The notes beneath the pieces were generated by a model that was given only the letters and a program-made list of their open reading frames with translations, had not been told where the DNA came from and did not search any database. DNA of 64,000 bases from Lophium mytilinum (taxonomy: Eukaryota; Ascomycota; Dothideomycetes; Mytilinidiales; Mytilinidiaceae): the NCBI GenBank assembly GCA_010093605.1, contig MU004184.1:293816-357815 (forward strand), given 5' to 3'. Shown here piece after piece: positions 9,800-22,600 of the stretch (its first letter is position 1; each line of letters begins with the position of its first letter). Both the position numbers and the translations under genes were made by a program.

Positions 9800-11905
9800 T
9801 GTTTCAGTGTGCGTCCTCGTCGTCACAGCTCTCGGAAGCAGGAAGCGGAGAAGAGACAGCAGGTCAGGGAGTAAGAGGTGGCAGCGGAGAAGACGAAAAA
9901 GAAGACCGGGTCCCGTACTCAGCCTGGTACCGAGAGGCGGCACATGAATCCGGTAGCATAATAGCCATAGTATGGTATGCGTACAATCTCTATACTTAAC
10001 AATCATCTGACTAATGTAGCTTCCATACAGGCGGAATACCGTCAAACTGCGCCCCGAACCGCTTTCCCTTGACGATCATCGGTCCGCAGCTACGCCACTC
10101 ACGGAGCCCAATAATCTGATCACCTACTAAGATGGATGTCCGGGGTCTAGTCTAGGAATTCCGCAACTCATATATCAGGATTGGTGGGAAATGGTGGAGC
10201 ACCGTCTTTTTTCGTTGTTAAAACTAGCATGAGTGAACTCAAAGTGCTGCCAGCTGAAAGTATGTCAACCAAGCACACCTGTAGCAACAGTTCTCTAAGA
10301 TATTTAGCTTCTTGAAAACTTCCAGGACGTCTTGGTGTTTGGACTCGTCAGCACACACGTCATGTCCTCGGAACTGATCCCGGTGCGTATAAGTGGTACA
10401 AGCAACACCACGCTAACATCAGCCAAGCTTGGAGCTCTACAGCTCTTACAGCTCTTTCTCCTCTACTAGACAGATGATTACAAAAACACATTGAACACCT
10501 CAATCAAGTATACCGGGTACTTCTGCCACACTTTGCCGTGAGTGATAAATGAGCCTATTCTTCAAAAACCCGGAGATACTCTACACTCATCTGAACATCA
10601 CTCCTCTATCGCCGCTGACATAAGACCTCGAACCCTACTTCCACGTTCAGTTAGTCGAATCTCCGGAATTGCGAGCTTCATTACCGTATCAGACCCGCCT
10701 TCATTCACTTTCTTTTTCCCCTTTCCAGTGAACGTATCGTATCGAATCCACTTCAGCACATCTCGAAAAGCCTTCAACAAGCCCTTCTACACTCTGCTAT
10801 CCAACCTCTCGACCATGCTAAGCTTCTGCCTCAACCATGCCAAGCTTCTGCATCTACTAAGGTACTCCGTACTTGGAGCTCACAAACCTACGAACGGGAC
10901 GTGACACTTCGGTCACTAGAGCGTTAACAAGGCACAATAGCGGGTACCCCAAGTCAGCTTCTTCGAACGACTTGCAAGTGATGCGATAGGCGACGCATAC
11001 AGTATCACAATGGAAGGACAGACTGGCCCAACCAAGATCGCGCCGCCACTCGTGACATAGTTTTCCCGGAGGCTGGCAAAGAAGGTAATAACGGAGATGA
11101 TGAAGCCGATGGAGAGGAAGATACAGGAATTAACGCAGGCTACTCACGAAACGTGAGGCCAACACCAGCATCGTGAAGCGATGTGTCACGAAAGGCCGAT
11201 TTCACATTGCAGCCCCGTGTTCCCAGGTCACAAGCGCTTTTCAAGGGCCCCTACTCAAAAGGGAGGTTCCTGGCCAGTTTTCGCATTTCTCAACCGGTTA
11301 ACTTCGTCCAGTACTTGCCGTAGTGCATCAGTAGGTGTTGTCACTTCAATCATGGCTCGTCGTATACGCTGAGAGAGGCGGACCAAAGGCCTTGAAGTAA
11401 ACATTAGAAGAAGAGGATGAGATCCTCAGGGTGTAGGTCGAGCGAGAGACAAGATCTTGCTATGAGGTCGACTGGCGATCGGGCACTTTGGGGTTCAGTG
11501 GAAGAGGTGAATTGAGATAAAACAGGACTGGACAGTTGCGTTTCCCGAGAAAGAGACGTTCGAGGCGCCAGGGAGCTCGATCCTCGTAACACCACGGATA
11601 ATGTACACAAACACATTCAAAGACACAGTTCAAGGCCGTCAATCATGGAGAAATTGCACAAGAAAGAACGCATATGAAGCTATGGGGCACAAATACTATT
11701 AAAGTGTTGCCTTACTAATTTTAGTTTAACATCTTCGTTCATGGCTATGTATCCAGAATACTACTGCCAATATCACACCGGACTTGCTCCTGAGCTTTTA
11801 GCACACCTAACCCGTACCCACAAGAAACTTCCAAAAAGCTGATGTATCCAGAGCTCTCAGTCACCTGCTCATCCTTTTCGACACACTCTACTACGACCTC
11901 TACGG
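9800..11905. other. No supportable gene
   Basis: Only short open frames without start codons or domains. A possible intron end (CTGACTAATGTAG near 10008-10020) suggests that a tail of the preceding remnant continues a little further. Otherwise I see nothing. Confidence 0.45.
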
Positions 11906-11907
11906 CC

Positions 11908-12336
11908 CTAGTCTCGGTAACTTGCACGGTAACCTGAATCAAAACAACTGTCGGCTTCACACTGCTCCAGATGAAGATACTCAGTGGTTTCGTCAAACAG
12001 TCCTTCGAAGAAACCGTACGGATCACCTTGCTCATTGGCCAGAAATTCCAGGTTCCAGTTGGCATTTACGATTGAAGAGCCATCAAGCGTATGGAGGAAG
12101 ATATGTGGACCCAGCGAAGCTTGAGTGAGGGCCCCGAGAATGGTGACAGCTAGTATGTAGCTTGCCTGATTACCGGCGTTGTGGAACCATAATGGCTCAG
12201 TAAGGGAATGTGGCTTGGCGGTGTTCAAGCGAAGAACCTGATGGGCCGGAAGGACTGGTGGTAGCAAGACACGGTCAACAGCCTTGCGTACGAGGTCACC
12301 GATGTCGGCAACGTTGCGGCCATTGTTGGCGACCAC
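11908..12336 (-). pseudogene. Unrecognised coding remnant, 142 codons
   Basis: A minus-strand frame of 142 codons has strong protein character: VVANNGRNVADIGDLVRKAV, then a hydrophobic segment (SYILAVTILGALTQASLG), then a Glu/Asp-rich end. There is no ATG at its beginning and a stop lies just upstream (TAA near 12350), so it is an internal exon or a truncated copy. Family not recognised. The single hydrophobic segment could be a membrane helix. Confidence 0.35.
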
Positions 12337-12339
12337 GTG

Positions 12340-12935
12340 ATAGGGGCACCATTATGAGGCGCAAAGTGTGCGGCGCGGCGTGACTGTGTCGGGTCGAGCG
12401 TCTCAAGGTTGGCGTGTGGCGTTTGGAGTGATGTCGTCGGTGTCGCCTTGAAAGATCATATAAATCGTTCCCCTACTTACCCTGCGGGCATGCGCTGAGA
12501 GTGGCTGGACTGTTCGATCTCGTGGCGCGGATGTCGTGTCGGAGAGGCAACGATGTAGCGAATAGGGTAGGTGAGCAGAGGGCTATCAAGCTACTGGCGT
12601 AGGGCTTGAATCTGTTCCGATGACAAGATGGCCTCCTCATGCTTAGACCTGGGAGACTTCTGCGTAGCGTAGGAGCGCGGGAGGGCCATCAAGCTCCTGA
12701 AGTATGGCTTCTTTGCGTTCCGTCCACAGAACGATCTCCTCATCCTCGGAGTTGGGTGACTCATGTGCAAGGAAGGTGTTCCTTGCACTCGTTATACGTG
12801 ATCCGGATCTGCTCCCTCTCTTTCCTTCGCTCTTCTCGAGTTGCCGGCCCGGAGTGCCGCCTGAGTCAGGTTCCTAAATTCAGCCATGGTTGTGACCTGG
12901 CGGAGCGCCGGAGGGCGAGGAACCGGGAGTACTCA

Positions 12936-12974
<39 letters not shown>

Positions 12975-14565
12975 GCTCTTGGTTGAGGTCCAATTGATTC
13001 AGCAAGAAAGGGGTGGAGGCCTCGGATTGACAAACAACCTAGGTGGCGAGGACGATCCTGGGTCACGCTGTGGTCTCAGAGACACGAAGTCTGTGACGAA
13101 ACTCGGCAGATCCGTGTCGCACATATCGAGAACTTCTCCCAGCAGGCGGTTTCGTGCACGAAGGAGTGCGGGTGACTCGAAGCAACGGATATTTGGGATG
13201 CCTGGGCTTGCTCCAATCTGGATTCTGTCAGTTAGGCGACGGAGTTTGTGTGAGAGTTGCACGCGACGACTCTCGATGACGTAGCGGCGGGGAGAGGGGT
13301 GTTGAGGTGTCTTACAGGTCAAAGACGCACTGGACGAGAGGCAGGCTGCAATGTGTGTAGGGTGTAGTATAGACAGAGTGTAGGTGTTGAGGTGGCGAAG
13401 TTGTCGAGGTGATGTTGGAGGATGAAAGAAGCGACTTCCTTGGGTGGTCGAGATCGAGAGGTAGTTTTCGGCAACAAATGGCTCGGACGATACCTGGACC
13501 TTCAATCACGGAGGTCTGCGTGATCGGGGCAGAGGTAGGGACTAGAAATTGTTGGTGCTGCTGAGGGTGAAGACGTTCGAAAGTGTGGCCGTTGCTGCGT
13601 TGAGTGAGATGAAGATGGTTGTAGATGCAATACTTCTCGACACGCGGCGGATCTATCTTCCGAGGCGGCTCGGCAGAGTTTGTAACAGCAGCACGCGGCA
13701 GACGTAGGAACCTGAGACAGCGCCATGATGGGAGAAGATGATCGCACCTTGCGGGTTAGTCAACGGGGGCGAATTGAACGCCCTGCATTGAACATACTGA
13801 CATAAGTTCCCAGGATACTGGACACAGAAGCCAAGACCCCCTTTTGGAGCATATCTCGAGCAGACTTGCTAACAAGTACGGCGTTGTGAAGTAATTGCTC
13901 CGTTTGCGTGCCTAATATCGACGCAAACTATGCTCACTACAGACCTTAAATAAAGCAAACATAGAACCCGTGAAGGGATCACATGTTGCAGCTGGGAAAA
14001 CAAATGATCTACCATATTTATTATATATATTTCCGGGGTAGTTCTGCTAAGGCATATGCAACACCATAGAGCCGCACACTTCTATAATTATTAACTTGCC
14101 GCTTTACTTTACATGACACAGGTTCTCTAATAGGAGAGGAAACCATGTAGTATATACGTGTATAAGAGATTCTGCGTTGATATATGATAGATCCTGAGGC
14201 GTACTCTATAGATTATTCACTCAATAAAAAGTGGATCTATCGTGTCTTTTGCATTTCTTCGTATTTCAGTACGTAAGGCAATACTATTGGGATCAGATCA
14301 CTTGCTTGCGACTCAAAGCAAATCTATATGCAATTGAGCAGAGCGGCTTTGGGAAGCTCCGCTTGCCGCCCTACCGGCCTTCGCCGGTTCTGGCTCCGCA
14401 CAAATACCACAAACACAAAAAGCGTCTCCAAATCCTACACAATAAAACTGCCTTGCTGTCACCCATTCAATCCGAAGCCTACCGACTCCTCCGCCCACCT
14501 TCTCCAAACCCACCTGCTTTAACTCCTACTCCTTCAAGGCTCGTTCGCCAAATCTATACCTCTGC
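12340..14565. other. No supportable gene; contains a G38 run
   Basis: Minus-strand frames around 12999-13505 are long and include a possible intron (donor GTAAGA at 13315, branch CTAAC, acceptor at 13225), but they have no ATG and no recognisable domain. From about 13,800 to 14,230 the DNA becomes AT-richer, as is usual for intergenic DNA. I see no RNA gene. Confidence 0.4.
12936..12973. repeat. Homopolymer of 38 G
   Basis: Thirty-eight consecutive G residues on the plus strand as given. Such a run can form G-quadruplexes and blocks polymerases. It may mark a natural mononucleotide repeat or an assembly join, and its exact length should not be trusted. Confidence 0.9.
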
Positions 14566-14571
14566 AACAAA

Positions 14572-15282
14572 ATGCAAGCCGTCTCTTCATTCCACCGAAG
14601 CCCTGCCGACGAAATGGACGCCACGAGGCTCTCTACCAGCGTACACCGACAATCGAAAGAACTTCCTATGGTTCCAATTAAGGCCGAGGCGGAGGGCCCA
14701 GAGCGGTCCCACGACACGAAGAGTCAACATCATATCAAAATCCACTATGTTTTGTATGTCATAGAGTCACTGGAGCGATCCCCAACCCTTCCTATCCGTC
14801 CCATTCAATTTCGTGGCCCAGTGGACGACTTGGACGACACTCAAGAGGAACAAGACGCGGGGCATGATGCACAGGGAGACGAAGACGAGGAGGACGACGA
14901 AAGATCCAATGATGAGGAGGAAGAAGAAGAAGACCCAGACCGCGTCTTTTTCGACGCACAGGTCGAAAATCCCAGCAACTGCCAATGCATCGTCGGGCAT
15001 CGAGGCAAGAGCTCTAGCTGCACGTGCTGTGGCTCTTGGGTATATGACATAAAGATGCACTTGCAAGGAAAAGTGGAAGACTATGAGTATAACCTTGCTC
15101 CAATCGACGAGAGTGATATAGCGATGCTGTATTTCCACTCGTCGAAAGACTGCGACTGCCAATTGCCGGACGGCCTGGGCAACCCAAGGTCCGAGTGGAA
15201 GACTTGGCTAGACAACGAGTACGTGTTCCAGGATAGGAACGACGACGACTACGATGAAGAAGAAGGTTCACAGAGGGATTGA
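14572..15282 (+). CDS. Hypothetical acidic protein, 236 aa
   Basis: An uninterrupted ATG frame (context ACAAAATGC, good for fungi) of 236 codons, the longest intact ORF in the first 50 kb. Residues about 80-125 form a strongly acidic low-complexity region (runs of Glu and Asp). Next is a cysteine cluster (CQC, then CTCC, near residues 138-155) that might bind metal, then a Tyr/Asp-rich region and an acidic C-terminus. No signal peptide or membrane segment is seen, so a cytosolic or nuclear location is likely. I do not recognise a family, and only its length and start context argue for a real gene. Confidence 0.45.
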   Translation: MQAVSSFHRSPADEMDATRLSTSVHRQSKELPMVPIKAEAEGPERSHDTKSQHHIKIHYVLYVIESLERSPTLPIRPIQFRGPVDDLDDTQEEQDAGHDAQGDEDEEDDERSNDEEEEEEDPDRVFFDAQVENPSNCQCIVGHRGKSSSCTCCGSWVYDIKMHLQGKVEDYEYNLAPIDESDIAMLYFHSSKDCDCQLPDGLGNPRSEWKTWLDNEYVFQDRNDDDYDEEEGSQRD

Positions 15283-15614
15283 ACGTATGAGGAGATGGTG
15301 GGATGGCAGACAACGACTACGTTCACGGTCGAGGACCTGGCTAATGCCTACGGAAATCACTAGGTCAGATTCCGCTTCGCGTGCTGAGGTCTGGTTGGAA
15401 TCAGCTCTATCATCCATGTCATTGTTTCTAACGTTCTACGCAGCGTATCTATCTAGGTGAGAACTCACCGGGTCTCTCCTTCCTGGCTCAACGTGCCCAC
15501 ATCTCGAAATCAAACCAATTTTCGCCTGGGAGCACTGTCAACATCGCACGCGCCGGGCTCAACAAAACTTGCACAAACAAGAGCTTACACCAATTAAACC
15601 ACATTTCCTTCCGC

Positions 15615-15908
15615 ATGGAGCAATACCAGGCAAATGCAGCGAAGACTCACGTTGCGGAAGCCCAGCCATCGTCCGCCGCCAGTCTTCATTCCTCCAAACG
15701 CCTCAGATCCCCCCGACGACTCTTACGGAGGGTTGCCGGACCTGATCCTTCGAAGTCTATACAACCGAGCTAAAGACCCACCTTGCTTACACCAGGTCTA
15801 GTATCACAACATGATCCCACACAGCCGAATGCAGACCACGTCATCTCCACCACGCTCAAGAACTCGGCGGCTACTAAGCCGGTTCAAGTTGTGGCAAGTG
15901 TTGGATGA
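15615..15908 (+). pseudogene. Unrecognised ORF with one internal TAA
   Basis: An ATG frame of 98 codons ends at TGA 15906-15908 and is interrupted once, by TAA at 15771-15773. The product would be Ser/Ala-rich and basic. It could be a decayed small gene or chance. No family recognised. Confidence 0.2.
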
Positions 15909-16974
15909 TAGACTAGATAGCAAATCACTCTACTCTAACAGACGCGGTCTCCTCGTAGAAATTGGAGCTACAAGTGATGGTTCCTGCCCGTCAAGAATGT
16001 TACGACATGTGAGTTATTGAAAATGATGGTGAACGTCTAGGGCAACCAGAAAATTAGTTCCTTGAAGTTTTTCAACATTTTAACACCCCTTTATTACTTA
16101 CAAGCACTCCATCACGAAATACATGCTCCTATTGCTTGCCTGATTGTTTTACCCCACCCAAAGGGTCTACTCAGCCCTCACGTTCGACTATCCCCAGGGT
16201 CCCGTTGTATTTTGTCTCTGTTATCCAACAGTGCCGCTGAAGTGTAAATGTGAGAACAAAACGTCAAATTCCGCAATCCACGACGTACAAAATGGAACGA
16301 AAAGAAGTGAGAGTAGTACGACGAGGATGGAGAAATTTCGGAACAATAGAACACTATATCTAGATATTGAAGTCTTTAAAGGTTGTAAGAATTCTCTAGA
16401 AAGACCGTGCAGTATCTTGTGGAGCTACTACCGTCGAGCCACACGCACAAAAGTTCGTACTCACATACAAAGAGTTGGTACACTGGAGCAAGAAGGATAG
16501 TATGTTAGTTACGCCTACGGAGGATACTATGTGCTTGGAGATCCTCGCTCGTGGGGACTGTAGACAAGTATTTAAGGGAAAGAAATGTCAGGCTACCATA
16601 TCATTCATTTCCACGAGTTGTTTTCCCATAGAAAATCAAATAGCTGTGTCGGTATTTATCCCTCGCACACAGTGTCAGACATTGCTGATTCTTGAAACGA
16701 TGAGAACATCCCGAATCTTAAGTGCAGGAGGATGTTCGGATATATAGGAATTAGGAAGAATTGAGCGGCTAGCACTCACTGGTGATGGGAAAGGGAGATG
16801 CACGAGGAGAGTCAGTTAGATGTGCCTTCATTAATTTGGGTTTAAAAATGTCGCGAGCGCCTCAGGGGACCTGCGGTTTACTTTTATGTATTAATGATGT
16901 CCATGATTTCAAGCGTTTGATAGAGCACTATAACATAATATATCCTTTTTGAATTGCTCGATCATACATCTAGG

Positions 16975-17395
16975 CCAGTGATTGGTCTCCATAATCCGAT
17001 TGTGTTTGACCCGGTTAGTAGACTTTTAACGATAATGTGCGGGTGTTGGTGTTTATTCGCGTGCATGTCGATGTCCTTCTGCATAGGAGCACTACCGTAG
17101 ACCGCAATTGTCTTGACCTCCGGCATATACTTGCTGAAGCGGGCATATTCGTTTTTGATTTGGCAGGCCAAGTCGCGGGTATGGCACATGACAAGGACGG
17201 AGATTTCTGCGGCCATCGGTTCGATCTGCGGCAGCGTCGCGAGGACGAGGACTGCGGTCTTGCCTAGACTGGATTTGGCCCGGTAGACGACATAGGTTCC
17301 GAGGATGGCCGGGAGATACCAGCCTGCTGGACTGCGTTGGAGAACCGGGGTCTCGACGATGTTTCAAGAAGGACAACAGGAAACAAGCACGTGTA
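16975..17395 (-). pseudogene. SUB2: SUB2/UAP56 DEAD-box helicase remnant
   Basis: SUB2 is the DEAD-box ATPase of the TREX complex, acting in spliceosome assembly and mRNA export. On the minus strand one reads AILGTYVVYRAKSSLGKTAV (Walker A, AKSGLGKT in the family, here with Gly to Ser), ATLPQIEPMAAEISVLVMCH, then CHTRDLACQIKNEYARFSKY and PMQKDIDMHANKHQHPHIIV, almost exactly the SUB2 order. Upstream, FLL and VQQAGI remain from the Q-motif region but in two other frames, so at least two indels exist. After HPHIIV a possible intron with branch CTACTAAC follows and the gene ends. The DECD box, SAT motif and whole second RecA domain are missing. Confidence 0.9.
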
Positions 17396-17849
17396 GCGTC
17401 CGTCCAGCGTTGATCTGTTCGAAGGCATGCTCTCGAGTCCCATCTTCTTTTAGTAACCGTGGATCCGATACGGAGCAAGGGATCCCAACTATCAGTGCAT
17501 CTGACGTGGAAAAGGCTCGGTGGGGTATTTTGTCCACAGCCCAGCGTCCGATACTGCCACACACCGTATCAAACTGTTCAAAGGCCTGTGCCAACCCTGG
17601 CACCATGCTGATACTGCATCGACCCATCACTAGCTATAATAGTACCCTGTGCCTGCGGCTCTTGTTGAAGGGAGCTTACCAAATATCATCGTCATACCAG
17701 TGTCTCCATTGGCAGGACAGTGAACAGCAGCACCTCCGTTGTTAACCACCGCATCACCATTGCCAGCATCCCCAACGAAGCAGTCGGCCATCTCGCCGTC
17801 GGGCTGATTAGCTGTTTTAGGATTGCGACAATTCTAAGAGCGGAACCCT

Positions 17850-18177
17850 TCCCATCTCTGCCACCGGTGGCCGACTTCGTGCGACTTGGCGGCGTTCTTC
17901 GGGTTGCTGTATATATGAGAGCCTGGAGACTGAATACGCGTTTGGGATACATACGTGACGCGTTCGCTGAAGGACTTGACGGGGGCAGCCGGGGGGAGGT
18001 CGCGTTGACGACGACCTCGATCTTCACAGGATAACTGTCCACCTTCACACCGTACAGGGTCTTGGCAGCTTCGGCAGCAGCTGTTCCCTTGACGAAGGTG
18101 ATTGTGGCGATACCACGGCTGACACCGTTGGGTCCGTAGGTGACAAGCGCCTTCTTGACTGGTCCAACAGTTTTGAA
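17850..18177 (-). pseudogene. YRA1: YRA1/ALYREF mRNA-export adaptor remnant
   Basis: YRA1 (ALYREF) is the RRM adaptor that SUB2 recruits to mRNA for export. The minus strand reads FKTVGPVKKALVTYGPNGVS, then RGIATITFVKGTAAAEAAKT and LYGVKVDSYPVKIEVVV. This is the second half of the REF-type RRM, including the RNP1 region. A shift in a C6 run near 17995 breaks the frame, after which PAAPVKSFSERVT fits the family linker. A possible intron follows (donor GTATGT near 17955), then a decayed basic tail. The first half of the RRM (RNP2) is not readable. An ATG near 18626 on the same strand may be a relic of the start. The SUB2 remnant lies about 450 bp downstream in the same orientation. Confidence 0.85.
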
Positions 18178-19019
18178 GAATTACTTTAAAGGAATGAACT
18201 CGATTAGTGGCGCATTCCGAGAAGTTGTAATCGCTCTTTACCGCCGATGTGGTAAGCACAAGTCGCTTCGCCCACTAGGTAGCCCCATGCTAAAGAATGA
18301 GAGAAATTGTCAGCAACTCACCTACAAACTTGCGCGCGATGCGGAAGAACTTGGGCACTGCCTCGCGAACCTTCAGCTTCTCTTGCCTCACTCACCAGTC
18401 GGCCCAGACGCGCGAGTGAGAAGGACCCCGGCTTCGACGCATGTGTGCACGCGAAAATCATCTTTCTGGCTATGGAGTGTGGCCAGTGTCGAGCCCTCCG
18501 TCGTGATATTATTTCCGAGTTGACGGGTTGTCGGAATGGAGCCGGCGGTAAAAAGGACAGATTTCCTTGACGCATCAAGTGAGGTCGAGATGAAGTCGCT
18601 GTTCGTCCAGGTCGTTAGGGTTGACATGGTGTTGATGAGTGTAGTAGTCAGAGAGGTGATAAGAGATGAGGAAGTTACTTTGGGTGAAGTCTACAAGCGA
18701 TCTGACCACGTCGTACGCCGAAAGCTTAGTAAGCGGCCTAAGTTACGTCGTCTTGAACTTCTCCTTCGTTGCACTCGAGGAACTCATCTGTCCCTTTTCC
18801 TCATCACTTCGTCAACTTTCCACCCAGTTAAGTCTCACTAGACAACTGAGTGTCCACTCCTGCCATCGACGAGAGGCCTCTGAAGAAAAGTCCGCCACAA
18901 CCTTCAAATTCGACCTGAACACCCGCCTCCACTTCCGTTCTCAGCACCAACATCCTCACCCTCACACCAGAGCCTTGATGACGGCGACGATGAAGCGGAA
19001 GAGGAATAGACAGGAACCA

Positions 19020-19640
19020 GTACCGATCTTTCACGAAGCGCATCATCACCGCCAGTGTCACCACTCGACATGTCACCAAAGGCAGCCTCCGCTCTCCAGA
19101 CCACCGACCACCGCCGTCCGAAGCGCCTATCATCCCAGGCTTCCGCTCCTCTTAGCTTTCCAGCTCGACGCAAGTCCAACGATCAGTCTCCGCGTGGCTC
19201 AACCAGTTCTCTCCTCCAAGAACATACCATTTGGCCCAAATTGATGATGGAAATGACGACCAGACGTCTAGCTCCGCGTCCACTAATGCTGGAACTAATG
19301 ACAATTTCGACAGCCTTAGCGCCGGTACCCAGGCACACCACGTCGAAGACAACGTGTACGCAGACCGGTTAGGTATGACAGCGAGTGATGACGAGTTTTT
19401 CACCGAGCAGGAGGAGCCACCAGCGGACTCGGTCACAGCGGCGAAGGATTGTTGGTATGACTGAGGCCTCTGGGTGAGGACAATGGGAAGGCCGGCGTGA
19501 CGTTTCTCGCGCTCCCACCAGGTAGATGGAGGGCAAGCGACGAAAAGCCTTCCAGTGAGGAGGAGTCCCGCGGTCAGAGATCTTAGAAGCCGAGATGGAC
19601 CAGTTGTATGACCGAGGTCTCTAGGCAAGACGAATGAAAC
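19020..19640 (+). pseudogene. Remnant of an unrecognised gene, copy 1, with duplicated 3' end
   Basis: A Ser/Pro-rich stretch (SALQTTDHRRPKRLSSQASA, near 19085-19150) is followed by a frame change and a C-terminus SDDEFFTEQEEPPADSVTAA...WYD ending at TGA 19462-19464. The same acidic end is repeated in decayed form at 19546-19614 (GAGGAGGAGTCCC to TTGTATGAC). A diverged copy of the whole arrangement lies at 26430-27270. The matching order shows true homology, but I do not recognise the protein. Confidence 0.5.
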
Positions 19641-19649
19641 GGTCGGCAT

Positions 19650-22600
19650 GCAATGCGTCGTGTTGCTTCAGGTCGGTGTTTAGATGCCTGAATGTGCAAA
19701 TTGCATACACAGCGTTTGGAGATGTCCGAAACCAAGGCTGCTACCGTTAGGAAGCGTTACGAAGATGAAAAGGCCGCCTATGCTGCCGTACGTCCTCCAT
19801 TTTCCTACGTACCGATCCGCTTATTGACCTGTAGCAGGGTGCTGATGACGAAGATGAGGTTTCCGAGTAAACCGCAAGCTCTTACGACGCTTGTCCTCCA
19901 TCCCAACTACTCTCTCTGGTTTCTCTTTATTGCTCTAGCAATATGAAGCTTATACTTACAGAACCATTGTGAGTGCGAGGACTCACTCTTGCGATGTCTG
20001 CTCTCAGGTTTTGTCTATTGCTGAAGTGTCATTCGGAGTCTCGATGCCGGCGCCACGGATCAGCAAGTCATTTCTGGTGTCCGGTCGGTTCGAGCCTCGA
20101 CCAACCTTTGGCATGATTTGTCAAGAAGGGGTGGTGGTGTTACAGATGACTACAAAGAGGCGGGTTTGGCGATCAGGCTTCCGATGACCATCAAGTGTGA
20201 ACTTGTATAGATCTCGTCGATGGCCCTCGAAGATATCATTGTGTTCCAGCCTCGTGGATCTCCTCCAAGCTGGGTAGTAATGAGTATCGGTCGCTATCGC
20301 TACCCCCTCGGGGAAGATCCTGCTTCAAGACAAATGCGGCCCAACGCTCCAAGGTCAATGAATTAAAGTATTACACTGTCTATGGTCGTCACCTTTCTTT
20401 ACCTTTCAATTGCTACATCATGAATATGAGTGCGGCTATATTCAAGAAGCGCGCTACTCTCCCGCAGCGAGAGAGACCGGTCTGGGGTGTTATGCTGATT
20501 AGATAACTTCCGAGCCTGGCCCCACGATTGATTGCTCAACTCAGTATCGCTCTCATAGTGACCAGGTATTTGAGGAGTGGGGGTGGTTGGAACGACCGGT
20601 CGTTGCCATTGAACTTGGTCTAGACACCTGCATATGGATACTCAATGAGTAGGAAAAACATGCCAGGCCCACCAATTTTGGGACAGTCTGGACAGGCATT
20701 TGGAGTTCCATTTCGCATATCGCCCTAGCATCTTGGGCTGTTTAGCACAAAATGTAGCATGAGGAGCAAAGGTCGTCCCCGATACTAGGCATCTCTATTA
20801 CCAGTATTGATAAGAAGGAAAAGAAATGTTCTCTTCGTGTAAGCGGAAAGCTACAAATGGTGAGCTCGCTCATCCGGCGTTCCCTTTCTCTGTTTCTGGA
20901 CGATCCATAACACAGCTTTATCCTAACGATCCGTCTACTGATCGGTGTGACGTGCGTTCAGGGAGCATGAAGCGGAATGCGGAGCTTTTAGAATCGGTCA
21001 GCCTGCGCGAGCCTACTCTCAACTACAGAAGGAAAGAGGAGAGTAGTTCCTGTCGAGTCGGCCGTGCAATTAGGTCAATGCAGCAGTCGCCATCGATACT
21101 GCAGCTTTGCTGGAGGGTCCTTTTCCCGTCATCACGTGTAGGATTTTGCGGAGGCAGATGAGGGAGCTCCTCCATCTACCATCAGCCCTTTCCGACACCT
21201 GATGAGCGATGGGCCTCGTCGAGGCGTTCGGAGGGAAGCTGAGAGGCGGCCAACCTTTGGAGGAGGAGGTCCAGGAGTCGGCAAGGCCATAGCTGCACGC
21301 GGAATGACTCGAATGTAACTTTCGAAAGCATGCAACTACCAGGACCAAGTTTTCACCCTGACCCGAGGCCAGGGAAAACAACCTCACAGATATAGCCACC
21401 CTATAACTCCATCAGTATGGGACAAGGGCCTCCAATGACAGCGAACCTGCGCAATCTAAACCCCGGCCCAGCCCGGTGGAGCGTCCCCTTTCGCACCTTG
21501 AGTCAGATCACCCAACGAAGAATAAAGAGTGCTAGCTCTTCAATTCGTCAACATAGGCACCCAATCGAGTCGTTGGTTAGCAGTTGTATGGAAGATCTAG
21601 GAACTCTCTCTGAGAGTGCCAAATTACCGATGGCACCACCGGAAGGACTTCAGAAAGAATTACTGTCCTCACTTCACACTCGACTTCAGCGTATTCGACA
21701 TGTACCTAGATGTCCAGCTCCGTCCGTGGACCTGCCACTCATGCTCGATATCGAAACGGCCTACCTTAAACTTGATGAAGAGCGACCAGCGCTTGATGCC
21801 ACAACCGACTTCGACGTCTTGGCCGTCCACCAGATCCAGCATACCAAGGATTGAAGCCACCACTTGTTGAATCGGTTGATCCAGTCCTGAGGGCAATTGA
21901 CGTCCACAGCCGCGTCCAGTTGGAGCCCTGTTTTCAGCGACTCCCTCTCCTAGCTTGAATAATTCTCAACGCGCTAATCTACCTGACAACACTTTTTATC
22001 CCCTGGAGCCACTCCCTCCCAAAACCGCGATAAACCTGGCTTGGGGACCGCAGGTCTCTCTGCTTTTAGCCCGACCGGCATTATAGCTGCAAACGGTATT
22101 ATAAGTAGCTATATTAGATGCATCTCGAGTACGCCGCGGGGTAGCTTGCATTATTAGTTGCGAAGTCTTTATACCCTTATCTAAAGCTCACACGGAAGCC
22201 GATGATTAAGCGAAGCGGCAAGTTCCGTTCATACCGGCGTGTGTTTTCAATAAGCTCATCCTAGCTTCACCTGCAGCTACCCACTTCTATTCACCAACAG
22301 AACCAAGGGCTCTATCACACTGTTCTCGAGCTGGTCAATTATATGGCAAACCGCAAATGAAAAACCAAGGCACGAATGAAGCCTTCGCCCAGACGTCCAC
22401 GAGACTAACACTAAGCAGGACCTTGACAAACTACTTTAAGCCTCACGAATCACGGTCAAAAATGTTTCTAGGAGCTACCGTCTCGTTCCATTCCCGGCTA
22501 GAGACTACACCCCTCGACGAGTCCCGATATTCGAAGTTTGACGCCCACGGCGTCAATTGCGTGGCAAAACTCCGCCGGCTTCCGATTCCCGAAAAGTCTT

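Noticed and set aside
12465-12490. CTACTTACCCTG resembling the U1 5' end
   Set aside because: No U1 stem-loops or Sm site follow; it is more likely a minus-strand splice donor.
12999-13509. Minus-strand spliced gene model with a good intron
   Set aside because: No ATG start in either frame, no recognisable domain, and it ends close to the G38 run; kept only as a possibility.
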